Assembly (NCBI GenBank): GCA_007128045.1
Contig: SKYG01000020.1
Coordinates: 1-11,038 of the forward strand
Direction: 5' to 3'
DNA length: 11,038 nt
DNA from: Bacteroidales bacterium
Lineage (GTDB): Bacteria; Bacteroidota; Bacteroidia; Bacteroidales; UBA7960
Each line of letters begins with the position of its first letter. Positions within the stretch are counted from its first letter, which is position 1. Shown piece by piece: positions 1 through 7,051 of this stretch. Both the position numbers and the translations under genes were made by a program. The notes beneath the pieces were generated by a model. That model was not told where the DNA came from. It worked only from the letters and a program-made list of their open reading frames with translations, and searched no databases.

Positions 1-415
1 ATTTCTCATTTTCACTATATTTGTTCGTTAAACATTTCGTTTAATAACCTCATCCCTTAGAAGATTTAGCGGTCATATATGGGATGGGGTTTTTGTTACA
101 TGTTTTGCGTTTGGAGAGACACGAAACGACAAATACCTTATGCTTACTTGTCAACTCCCCCATGCATGAATCACCTGGTAAGCCATGCAAGAAATGCAAA
201 ATAGGATGTCTGGTTTGTAGTACAAAGTTTTTATTCTGACAGCTTACATCAAGCGGGTCATATGTTATAACAGTTTATCTTGTCGAAACAAATTTATATT
301 AAATAGCAAATTACCGCAAGTAAACATAGCCGAAATCCTGCGAACGGTATAAAAAGCATCCCTGCAAGCATATCAAGACGGACAAGTTGAGCCCTGCACC
401 TACGGCCAGGTACCC

Positions 416-489
416 CCCTCCGCGTGCCTCTGCGAATAACTCTGCGTTCCTCTGCGGTTACCCATCCCTCCGCGTGCCTGCGGTTACCC
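416..489. repeat. GC-rich degenerate direct repeat block
   Basis: Two exact 14-nt copies of CCCTCCGCGTGCCT lie at 416-429 and 466-479. Each is followed by a copy of CTGCGGTTACCC, at 452-463 and 478-489. In the first unit the two halves are separated by further TCTGCG-type motifs (CTCTGCGAAT, CTCTGCGTTC); in the second they overlap, so the second unit reads as a contracted version of the first. The block stands out against the AT-rich surroundings. Similar 'CTCTGCG..CTCTGCGGTTA' strings recur between genes in many environmental bacterial genomes, but that is from memory and was not searched here. No function can be assigned. Confidence 0.75.
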
Positions 490-556
490 TCCCCATGTCA
501 TGCCGTACAATTGCAAAAATCATGAGATCACGCCCGTGCAAATGAATTTTTTTTCG

Positions 557-572
557 TATATTTATAAATATA
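557..572. repeat. Perfect 16-bp AT palindrome
   Basis: The sequence TATATTTATAAATATA is its own reverse complement. It lies in an AT-rich stretch directly after a T run. It could be a protein-binding site or simply a by-product of AT-rich composition. No gene start is close enough to link it to a promoter. Confidence 0.5.
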
Positions 573-698
573 TGTAATCAATTTTGCCATGAAATAAGCA
601 TGACCACAAATTTGGTTATACATGACCATGTTCATTCATGCGATTCCATCTGACCGAAATATAAAAATTATGAACAGATGAAATACCCATGTCGAAGA

Positions 699-714
699 TC
701 CCGATTGGTCGGGA
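699..714. repeat. Small inverted repeat (TCCCGA / TCGGGA)
   Basis: TCCCGA at 699-704 pairs with TCGGGA at 709-714 around a TTGG loop, a 6-bp stem. No U tract follows, so it is a poor candidate for an intrinsic terminator of an upstream gene. It resembles the short GC-stem palindromes scattered between Bacteroidetes genes. Function unknown. Confidence 0.45.
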
Positions 715-773
715 ACAAACGCTTTGACACACAAGAGCATGATTAAAAGATTTCCCCTTTTTTTTGACTTTTC

Positions 774-813
774 GACATTCAGACATTCAGACATTCAGAC
801 ATTTAGACAATTT
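774..813. repeat. 8-bp tandem repeat upstream of usp
   Basis: Three perfect units of GACATTCA (774-781, 782-789, 790-797) are followed by GACATTTA (798-805, one mismatch) and the more degenerate GACAATTT (806-813). The array ends 7 bases before the chosen start codon of the universal stress protein gene, so it would lie in that gene's 5' leader. The unit is 8 bp, not a multiple of three, and the array stays open in the usp frame back to a TTG at 764. I regard that upstream extension as chance. Confidence 0.8.
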
Positions 814-820
814 TAAACAG

Positions 821-1705
821 ATGAAAAAAGCCATTCTTGCCACCGATCTATCAAAGCCTTCAGACCTGCTGTTTGAGTTCTTACCACAATACAAGACCCT
901 GGGAGTTGAACACATCACCTTGTTGCATGTGCCCAACATCAGCTTCAGTTATATGGAGTACAGCGGGTATTCCATGAGGGTTCATATAGAAGCGCGTTTG
1001 ATCAACCTGAGAAATAAGCTTCTCGACGCGGGATTCACGGCTGATTATGTGTTTAAAGAGGGTCTTCCTTCACAGGAGATCCTTGATTATGCTTCCTCCC
1101 AGCCAGAATCGCTTATAATTATAGCCAGCAAGGGACATGGTTTTGCAAAACGCAACCTGATAGGCAGCACAACGTTAAGGGTCATACAGCAAAGTATTAA
1201 CCCGGTGCTCATGATCCGGGTACAATGCACAGGTAAGGATGAAGAAGGTGAATACATATGTGACCTGGAGTCCAGAAAGCTGCTAAAGAGTGGTTTACTG
1301 CTGACAGACTTTTCAAAAAATGCAGCAAAGGCTTTCGAGTATGCAGAAGAGCACCTGGTGGCGCATTTCAAAAAGATTGGATTGATGCATGTTCAGGATA
1401 AGGTCATCATCGAATCACATGACCAGGAAGCCATTGAAAAGTTTAACAAGCAGGACAATGAGCGACTGATCAGGTGTACCATATCGCTACGGAAAAAGAC
1501 TGATGCAGGGGTGCGCTGTGTATTGACCGAAGGCAACGTGGTGCCAGAGATCATGCGAGAGGTAAAACTCAACCTGGTATCCATGATCGTGTTAGGCACC
1601 CATGGCCGCAGTCATTTCTCCGATATGGTTCTGGGAAGTACCGCATTTGCCATCATCCAACTGGTCGACACCAACTGTTTTCTTGTGCCTATGAGGTTGG
1701 ATTAG
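821..1705 (+). CDS. Tandem two-domain universal stress protein (UspA family)
   Basis: This 294-residue cytoplasmic protein carries two Usp domains in tandem, roughly residues 1-145 and 155-294. Each begins with a beta strand and ends with the nucleotide-binding loop of the family. The second domain has the canonical ATP-binding pattern G259-x2-G262-x9-G272-S273. The first keeps G105-x9-G115-S116, but the leading glycine is Ala102. Usp proteins bind ATP or AMP and are linked to survival under starvation or stress; a specific role cannot be read from sequence. The ATG at 821 is preferred because the protein then opens with MKKAILATDLS, a typical Usp N-terminus. The frame is open upstream to a TTG at 764, but that extension would translate the 8-bp tandem repeat. 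The gene appears monocistronic, with a 277-bp gap to the next gene. Confidence 0.9.
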   Translation: MKKAILATDLSKPSDLLFEFLPQYKTLGVEHITLLHVPNISFSYMEYSGYSMRVHIEARLINLRNKLLDAGFTADYVFKEGLPSQEILDYASSQPESLIIIASKGHGFAKRNLIGSTTLRVIQQSINPVLMIRVQCTGKDEEGEYICDLESRKLLKSGLLLTDFSKNAAKAFEYAEEHLVAHFKKIGLMHVQDKVIIESHDQEAIEKFNKQDNERLIRCTISLRKKTDAGVRCVLTEGNVVPEIMREVKLNLVSMIVLGTHGRSHFSDMVLGSTAFAIIQLVDTNCFLVPMRLD

Positions 1706-1946
1706 GTTCTTCTCGGCACTTGTGACGCATAAGAACCAGCTCAACAACTGCATTTTCCTATAATAAGGTGAAACTGTCGCATGTGGTATAAACAGTATCT
1801 CATTGGAGTACGCAGAAAAGCCAGAATCGGTTCCTTCAGTGATAAACCTAACCTTTTTTTACTTTTTCATTTTCAACCTTTTAACAATCACATACCCACC
1901 CGCGATTAGACTGTTGAAAAAAATGGGGAAAAAGAAAAATAATTAT
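1706..1946. other. Intergenic gap between usp and the R-M operon
   Basis: No gene is seen here. A weak inverted repeat, GGTTCTT (1705-1711) with AAGAACC (1731-1737), has a 19-nt loop and overlaps the end of the usp stop codon, but it lacks a following T tract. A T-rich stretch at about 1852-1885 contains a run of seven Ts extending into further Ts, preceded only by a 4-bp GGTT/AACC pairing. Either might contribute to stopping usp transcription; neither is a clear intrinsic terminator. The A-rich stretch after about 1915 leads into the regulator promoter. Confidence 0.4.
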
Positions 1947-1954
1947 TATTTTTG
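1947..1954 (+). promoter_or_regulatory. Bacteroidetes-type -7 element for the R-M operon
   Basis: TATTTTTG matches the Bacteroidetes primary sigma factor -7 consensus TAnnTTTG. It lies 28 bp before the ATG of the regulator gene, so the transcript would have a short leader of about 20 nt. No TTTG-like -33 element sits at the usual spacing; that area is an A-rich tract. The 10-bp palindrome AATAATTATT at 1938-1947 touches its upstream edge. It would drive the regulator, res and mod together. Confidence 0.55.
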
Positions 1955-1967
1955 ACGCCATTGTCAA
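1952..1967. promoter_or_regulatory. Candidate operator dyad TTGAC-N6-GTCAA
   Basis: TTGAC (1952-1956) and GTCAA (1963-1967) form a perfect 5-bp inverted repeat separated by six bases. The left arm overlaps the last three bases of the proposed -7 element and the right arm ends 15 bp before the regulator ATG. Dyads in this position are typical binding sites of autoregulating dimeric XRE or controller proteins. Bound protein would be expected to block the promoter. That the neighbouring XRE protein binds here is inference from position and symmetry. Confidence 0.45.
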
Positions 1968-1982
1968 GAAACTATTTTCAAG

Positions 1983-2297
1983 ATGCAGGCAGAAAACATA
2001 GGAGGATACATCAGGCAACTGCGGGAACAGGCAGAAATGCCTTTACGAAAACTTGCTGCATTGCTCGACATTGACCAGAGTACACTTAGCAAGCTGGAAA
2101 GAGGCGAACGTCCTGTGAGCAGACAGATGCTTCCCATTGTTGCCAAGACCTTCAATGTGGATGAAAAGGAACTGGTTATCCGTTTTATGAGCAAAAAAGT
2201 TGCCTATCAACTGGCTGACGAAAAATATGCAAAAGACATCTTGATTGCAGCAGAGAAAGAGATTAAATATATAATCAAGAAGAACGGTAAAAATTAA
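1983..2297 (+). CDS. XRE-family HTH regulator of the R-M operon
   Basis: This is a 104-residue DNA-binding protein. Residues about 9-63 form a Cro/C1-type helix-turn-helix domain: IRQLREQAEMPLRKLAALL, then DIDQSTLSKLERGERPVSRQ with the recognition-helix pattern 'QSTLSKLERGER'. A helical tail of about 40 residues (65-104), rich in lysine and glutamate, follows and may help dimerisation. Small HTH proteins of this shape are often encoded beside R-M genes and act like C (controller) proteins. The stop codon overlaps the res start by one base (TAATG), so translation is probably coupled. The proposed target is the dyad just upstream of its own start. The ribosome-binding site is weak. The HTH assignment is secure; the specific control of res and mod is inferred from the operon layout. 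Confidence 0.88.
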   Translation: MQAENIGGYIRQLREQAEMPLRKLAALLDIDQSTLSKLERGERPVSRQMLPIVAKTFNVDEKELVIRFMSKKVAYQLADEKYAKDILIAAEKEIKYIIKKNGKN

Positions 2298-5005
2298 TGG
2301 AATTAAGACTCGAAAACTTAAAATATCAGGAAACAGCCATTCAATCGGTCGTTAAAATTTTTAACGGAACTGATAAAAACAGCTTTGACAATGCTTGTTT
2401 TGAAGGTATACGCTCCAATATCTGCAAACTTACAAGTGAACAAATTACAGAGAATATCAAAGGTGTATTCCAGGAAAATGGGATTGACGAAGAAACCGCC
2501 AGACTTTCAACGGACAATGACCTAACTATCGAAATGGAGACCGGAACAGGAAAAACGCTCGTTTACATCAAGACAATTTATGAACTCTACAAACATTATG
2601 GGTTTACCAAGTTCATCATTTTGGTTCCTTCGGTTGCTATCCGGCAAGGTGTATTAGGTTCATTCCAAACCTTTGAAAAGCAACTGGAAAATATTTACGG
2701 ATTTACTCCTAAAGCATTTGAGTACGACAGTAAACGACTGAATAAAGTCACCAATTTCATTGAGGAACAGCACCCTCAAGTAATGGTCATGACATTGGCG
2801 TCTTTCAATTCGGAAGATAAAATCCTGAACCAGGCACAGCGGGAAGACCTTTTTTCCAATATTCCTTTCATTGAGGCCATTGGAAAAACCAATCCTATCA
2901 TCATCATGGATGAACCGCAAGAGGGAATGGACACAGAGAACTCCATTAAACAAATCGCAAAACTCACCCCACTGTACAAGTTGCGTTATTCAGCTACGCA
3001 CAAAGTGACGAAAAACCTTTTGTATCGCCTCACCCCTTACGACAGCTACAAACAAGGGCTGGTCAAGAAAATTGAAGTGTTAACCGTAACGGAAAAGAAT
3101 GATGAAGCCACCATTAAAATTGAATTAGCAGAAACTCACAACGGTAAAGGTGACCCAAAAGCAAAACTCAGAGCATGGAAGCTGAAAGGTGGAAAGTTTA
3201 CTTTTGATACCACCAACTGGCTTAAAGTCGGAGACAATCTTGGCAAAAAAACCAGCAATCCAAGTTACTTGAACTACAAAATAACCCGTATCAACAAAAG
3301 CCTGAAAACGGGCAAATGGTTTATTGAATTCTCAAATGGCGTAATACTCGAAGAAAAACAGTCTTCCGGCAACCTGAAAAGTATTTGGGCTTTGCAATTA
3401 GAATGGCTCATAAACCGACATTTCCTCAAAACACAAAAAATGGCAGAGAAAGGAATAAAGTGTCTTTCTCTCATCTTCATTGACCGTGTAGCGAATTTCA
3501 TGGGAGAAAATCCGGTTATACGTAACCTATTTATCGAAAAATATAAGCAGGTTTATGTCGAATGGAATGATGGTAAACAACCTTCTGACGAACACGTCCA
3601 ACAAGTTCAAGGATATTATTTTGCTCAAAAATCAACCGGTGAATATGCTGATTCAGAAGGAGGGCAAAAAGAGCAAAAACGGATTTACGAACTCATTCTA
3701 AAAGGAAAAGAAGAACTCCTTCAAACAGACAATCCCGTGCAATTTATTTTTTCGCATTCTGCTTTAGGTGTTGGTTGGGACAATCCGAATGTTTTCAATA
3801 TCGCGACACTTAATACCGCATATTCGGAAATACGAAAGCGACAGGAAATAGGCAGAGGCTTGCGAATTTGTGTAAATCAGGACGGTCAAAGGATTTACGA
3901 CCCGATGAGCATTGAGGATGATGAACTTATTAACCAGCTTACTGTAATTCCCAACGAAACTTATGAAACGTTTGTAACCCAATATCAGGAAGAAATCAAA
4001 GAAGTTTACGGCACAAGCAAGGCGGGAGCAGGATTAACCCATACACACAAAGGCAAACCACAAAATGAAGTCCGCTTTAAACGAAATCAGAATGAAAACC
4101 TGAACAAAGCTTTCAAGCACTTCTGGAACTCATTGGCCAAAAAGACCGACTACCTTGTTTCGTTTAACGAAGAGAACCTGATTGCAAAGTCCGTAGAACA
4201 AATTAACCAGATCAACATAGCAGATTATGTGGCAGAAGTAAGCAGCCGCTCCATTGGCGATATTTCAGAAGATGGCATTACCGACAATTTTGGCGGAACT
4301 GAAGCTTATGCCCTGAAAGCTCATTTTACACCGCTTGATTTGGTAGAAGAACTTAGCGAAAATACCGGATTAGGTTATCCAACGCTGTATAGAATTGTGG
4401 GGGGCATTACCAATCACGAGCATTTTGTAAAAAATCCTCCTCAGTACATCCACCAGGCAGCAGCCATCATAAGAAACATTGAACTGGACGAAATGCTGAG
4501 AGGATTGAATTACCATTTGACAGGCGACAATTTACCGTTTTCATTTGATGATTTTGTTCGCAACGTTTCCGAAAAGGCGTATGTGGACACACCCAAGAGA
4601 GGTGTATTTGACAAAATGCTTATTGATAGTGATGTGGAACGGGTATTTGCCAAAACCGCTGACCTTGATGATGAAATTATTTGCTTTCTGAAACTCCCCT
4701 CCTATTACAAAATCAACACGCCTATTGGCGAATACGAGCCTGATTTCGGACTGGTTATGAAACGCAAAAGCCTGAAAAGCGGAAAGGAAAGTGAGTTTTA
4801 TTTTGTCATTGAGACGAAAGGAACCAATGACATTACCGACAAAAAGGCACTAACCGAAAGTGAAGTGTACAAAATCAAATGTGCTATGAAGCACTTTGAA
4901 GCATTGGGAGTTGAAGTGCACTACAAAGCCCCTGTGAAGGAATATCACTACTTCAAAACAGAGGCGACAAAAACCATTAATGATATAGTTGAAGAAAAAG
5001 CATAA
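2297..5005 (+). CDS. res: Type III restriction enzyme, Res subunit
   Basis: This 902-residue subunit combines a superfamily 2 helicase motor with a C-terminal nuclease; with Mod it forms the complex that translocates or slides on DNA using ATP and cuts away from unmethylated target sites. Visible motifs are Walker A ETGTGKT (residues 81-87), motif II DEPQ (205-208), motif III SAT (232-234), and motif VI RQEIGRGLR (515-523). The nuclease is a PD-(D/E)xK core: P815-D816 and E839-T-K841. All key residues are present, so the protein looks active. The length is slightly below that of EcoP15I Res (about 970). A segment at about 265-360 between the two motor halves has a strongly basic stretch and may be a family-specific insertion. 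The start ATG shares a base with the regulator stop codon. The gene precedes mod, opposite to the classical order. Confidence 0.93.
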   Translation: MELRLENLKYQETAIQSVVKIFNGTDKNSFDNACFEGIRSNICKLTSEQITENIKGVFQENGIDEETARLSTDNDLTIEMETGTGKTLVYIKTIYELYKHYGFTKFIILVPSVAIRQGVLGSFQTFEKQLENIYGFTPKAFEYDSKRLNKVTNFIEEQHPQVMVMTLASFNSEDKILNQAQREDLFSNIPFIEAIGKTNPIIIMDEPQEGMDTENSIKQIAKLTPLYKLRYSATHKVTKNLLYRLTPYDSYKQGLVKKIEVLTVTEKNDEATIKIELAETHNGKGDPKAKLRAWKLKGGKFTFDTTNWLKVGDNLGKKTSNPSYLNYKITRINKSLKTGKWFIEFSNGVILEEKQSSGNLKSIWALQLEWLINRHFLKTQKMAEKGIKCLSLIFIDRVANFMGENPVIRNLFIEKYKQVYVEWNDGKQPSDEHVQQVQGYYFAQKSTGEYADSEGGQKEQKRIYELILKGKEELLQTDNPVQFIFSHSALGVGWDNPNVFNIATLNTAYSEIRKRQEIGRGLRICVNQDGQRIYDPMSIEDDELINQLTVIPNETYETFVTQYQEEIKEVYGTSKAGAGLTHTHKGKPQNEVRFKRNQNENLNKAFKHFWNSLAKKTDYLVSFNEENLIAKSVEQINQINIADYVAEVSSRSIGDISEDGITDNFGGTEAYALKAHFTPLDLVEELSENTGLGYPTLYRIVGGITNHEHFVKNPPQYIHQAAAIIRNIELDEMLRGLNYHLTGDNLPFSFDDFVRNVSEKAYVDTPKRGVFDKMLIDSDVERVFAKTADLDDEIICFLKLPSYYKINTPIGEYEPDFGLVMKRKSLKSGKESEFYFVIETKGTNDITDKKALTESEVYKIKCAMKHFEALGVEVHYKAPVKEYHYFKTEATKTINDIVEEKA

Positions 5006-5009
5006 GAGC

Positions 5010-6929
5010 ATGGAAAATACCGATAATCCATTAGATAAAGTACAAACGCCTGACCTGAACAAAGAACGGTTGGAAACGCTGAAAAAGCTGTTTCCTGACC
5101 TATTTACCAATGAAGGGGAGTTGAACATTAACGAACTCAAAAAAGTCGTTGACCCGCAAAGCGTAGGCGAAACCGAACGGTATGAGTTCCGCTGGTTTGG
5201 CAAAAGTGCCGCCAAACGAAATGCTTTCTCTCCCAGCAATGCTACACTGGTTTATGATGAAAACCGGAGCGTAAATCCTGTTGAAAGCGAAAACCTGATT
5301 ATCGAAGGGGAAAACCTTGAAGTGTTGAAACTGCTTACTTTTTCATACAGAGAAAAGGTCAAGTGCATTTATATTGACCCCCCTTACAATACCGGAAAAG
5401 ACTTTGTCTATTCAGATAACTATTCACAAGATAGAAGACCATACTGGGAGCAAACGGAGGTAACTGAAGAAGGGTTAAAGATTGACACAAATGCCGATAC
5501 AAATGGACGTCATCACAGTAATTGGCTCAATATGCTGTACAGCAGAATTTTACTATCTAGACATCTGCTACGGGAGGATGGAATTATCCTTATTTCAATT
5601 GATGACAATGAAGTCCATCACCTAAGAAAGATATGTGATGAGGTATTTGGGGAAGAAAATTTTGTTGGAATTTTTTGCTGGAAAAACAAATACGGTGCTG
5701 GCGCCAAAACGAAGGGGTTCATTGAAGTTCACGAATACATACTTTGCTATTCGAAAGAACCTTTGCAAAATATTGAAGCAAAGCTGACAGTAGAACAAAT
5801 CAAAGAATTCGATAAGAAGAAGGACGATAAATATCCAACAAGAGGTGGTTATATAACTCAGCCTTTAATGACCAAAAGTATGGACGATAGAGACAACTTA
5901 AAATATACTATCGAACATGATGGAGATGTAATTACACCCAGAAAACAATGGGTTTGGGAAAAGGAAAGGTTGCTTAAAGCGATAGAGAACGGTGAAGTTG
6001 TATTTAAAAAGAAAAAGAATGGTGAGTACAGTGTGAGAAACAAGGTTTATCTAAAAGACGAAAATGGGAATGTCCGTAAAGGGAAACCTATAACGGTATT
6101 AAATGGACCGTTTAATCAAGAAGGCACAAAAGAGGTCGAAGAACTCATAGGAGATGGAATATTTAGTTTTCCTAAACCAACAGCCTTACTTGACTACTTA
6201 CTTTCATTTTCAGTAAATGAAAAAGAAGACGAAGAAGGTTACTACCTGGACTTTTACGCAGGATCTGGAACAGTTGGGCATTCTATCCTTAACCTTAATG
6301 CAGAAAGTGGTAATCGAAAATTTATCTTGGTTCAAATTCCAGAAGCCACAGATAAAAAAAGTTCAGCCTACAAAGCCGGATACAAAAAAATCAGCGACAT
6401 CACCATAGAACGCAACAAGCGGGTAATTGAAAAAATCATTGAAGAAAAGAAAAACCAACAGCCCGATTTATTTACCAACGACAACAAAGAAGATTCACTG
6501 AAAGGCTTGGGCTTTAAAGTGTTTAAGCTCGTAAAATCCAACTTCCCAAGAGTGGAGTTTGCCCCTGACCCGGAAAAAACCACCAAAGAAAATATTGAAC
6601 TGCTCAAAAAGTACATCCGGGACAAAGAAGCACAGCTGGTTACAGCATTCAACCGTGAAGAACTCATGACGGAAATCCTGCTGAAAAACAGTTTCATGCT
6701 CAACTATACACTAAACAAGCAGGAGGAATTCAAGAAAAATGAGATCTTCCATGCCACAGACGGAGAAAAGGAAACCTTAATATGCTTGGACGTGAGCATT
6801 GGCATGGAAACCGTAGAGCATTTCAAAAAATACAATGAGCAAAAATTCATTTGTCTTGAACGTGCTTTGGACACCACTAAAAAGTGGAACCTGAAACACT
6901 ATCTGGGCGATAAGTTTAATGCGTTTTAA
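5010..6929 (+). CDS. mod: Type III DNA adenine methyltransferase, Mod subunit
   Basis: This 639-residue subunit recognises the target sequence and transfers a methyl group from S-adenosylmethionine to the N6 of adenine; it also gives the Res-Mod complex its specificity. The catalytic motif IV DPPYNTG lies at residues 123-129. The SAM-binding motif I, DFYAGSGTVG, lies at 414-423. Motif IV before motif I marks a beta-class amino-methyltransferase, as in other Type III Mod proteins. The region between them, about 215-400, should hold the target recognition domain. The C-terminal part from about 500 (GFKVFKLVKSNFPRV) is typical of Mod. The ATG at 5010 is 4 nt after the res stop and gives MENTDNPLDK; a TTG at 4989 in the same frame would overlap res and seems less likely. 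No simple-sequence repeat suggesting phase variation is seen. The recognition sequence cannot be predicted. Confidence 0.93.
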   Translation: MENTDNPLDKVQTPDLNKERLETLKKLFPDLFTNEGELNINELKKVVDPQSVGETERYEFRWFGKSAAKRNAFSPSNATLVYDENRSVNPVESENLIIEGENLEVLKLLTFSYREKVKCIYIDPPYNTGKDFVYSDNYSQDRRPYWEQTEVTEEGLKIDTNADTNGRHHSNWLNMLYSRILLSRHLLREDGIILISIDDNEVHHLRKICDEVFGEENFVGIFCWKNKYGAGAKTKGFIEVHEYILCYSKEPLQNIEAKLTVEQIKEFDKKKDDKYPTRGGYITQPLMTKSMDDRDNLKYTIEHDGDVITPRKQWVWEKERLLKAIENGEVVFKKKKNGEYSVRNKVYLKDENGNVRKGKPITVLNGPFNQEGTKEVEELIGDGIFSFPKPTALLDYLLSFSVNEKEDEEGYYLDFYAGSGTVGHSILNLNAESGNRKFILVQIPEATDKKSSAYKAGYKKISDITIERNKRVIEKIIEEKKNQQPDLFTNDNKEDSLKGLGFKVFKLVKSNFPRVEFAPDPEKTTKENIELLKKYIRDKEAQLVTAFNREELMTEILLKNSFMLNYTLNKQEEFKKNEIFHATDGEKETLICLDVSIGMETVEHFKKYNEQKFICLERALDTTKKWNLKHYLGDKFNAF

Positions 6930-7017
6930 TCATTGAATATGGTAACAAATAAAGCCAGACCAGCGACGATTTGAAATAGCTGTTATGTCCTTCCGTCTCA
7001 CTTCAACGATCTTTTAC

Positions 7018-7025
7018 TACCTTTG
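7018..7025 (+). promoter_or_regulatory. Bacteroidetes-type -7 element for aspS
   Basis: TACCTTTG matches TAnnTTTG exactly, 26 bp before the aspS ATG. No good TTTG -33 element is found at the usual distance, though TTCCG at 6991 is nearby. This suggests aspS is transcribed on its own and does not depend on read-through from the R-M operon, whose stop codon is 122 bp upstream of the aspS start. I see no clear terminator hairpin between mod and this promoter. Confidence 0.65.
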
Positions 7026-7051
7026 CACTCTGAATAAAAAAACAGGATCAG

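Larger units (their letters stand above)
1..820. other. Long non-coding region with repeats
   Basis: I find no convincing gene in these 820 bases. The longest forward reading frame I examined by eye (ATG at 100 to TAG at 204, 34 codons) has no recognisable content. The region is mostly AT-rich, but it is interrupted by a GC-rich repeat block (416-489), a perfect AT palindrome (557-572), a short hairpin (699-714) and an 8-bp tandem repeat (774-813), each listed separately. I see no tRNA cloverleaf, rRNA or CRISPR pattern. The upstream gene lies outside the window, so part of this stretch could be its 3' region. Repeat-rich intergenic DNA of this kind is common in Bacteroidetes chromosomes. Confidence 0.6.

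Noticed and set aside
100..204. 34-codon open frame on the plus strand
   Set aside because: Short, no recognisable content, no clear promoter or ribosome-binding site.
764..820. N-terminal extension of the usp gene from a TTG codon
   Set aside because: The extension translates the 8-bp tandem repeat, while the ATG at 821 gives a standard Usp N-terminus.
1705..1737. Intrinsic terminator after usp (GGTTCTT / AAGAACC)
   Set aside because: Long 19-nt loop, overlap with the stop codon and no following T tract.
4850..5239. 129-codon minus-strand open frame across the res-mod junction
   Set aside because: Antisense to two well supported genes and with no family resemblance.
6217..6408. 63-codon plus-strand frame inside mod
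   Set aside because: Out-of-frame lysine/threonine-rich shadow overlapping motif I of Mod.
5010..6929. Phase-variable mod through simple sequence repeats
   Set aside because: Type III mod genes are often phase variable, but only short A runs (up to seven, near 6353) and no tandem tetramer or pentamer array were found here.
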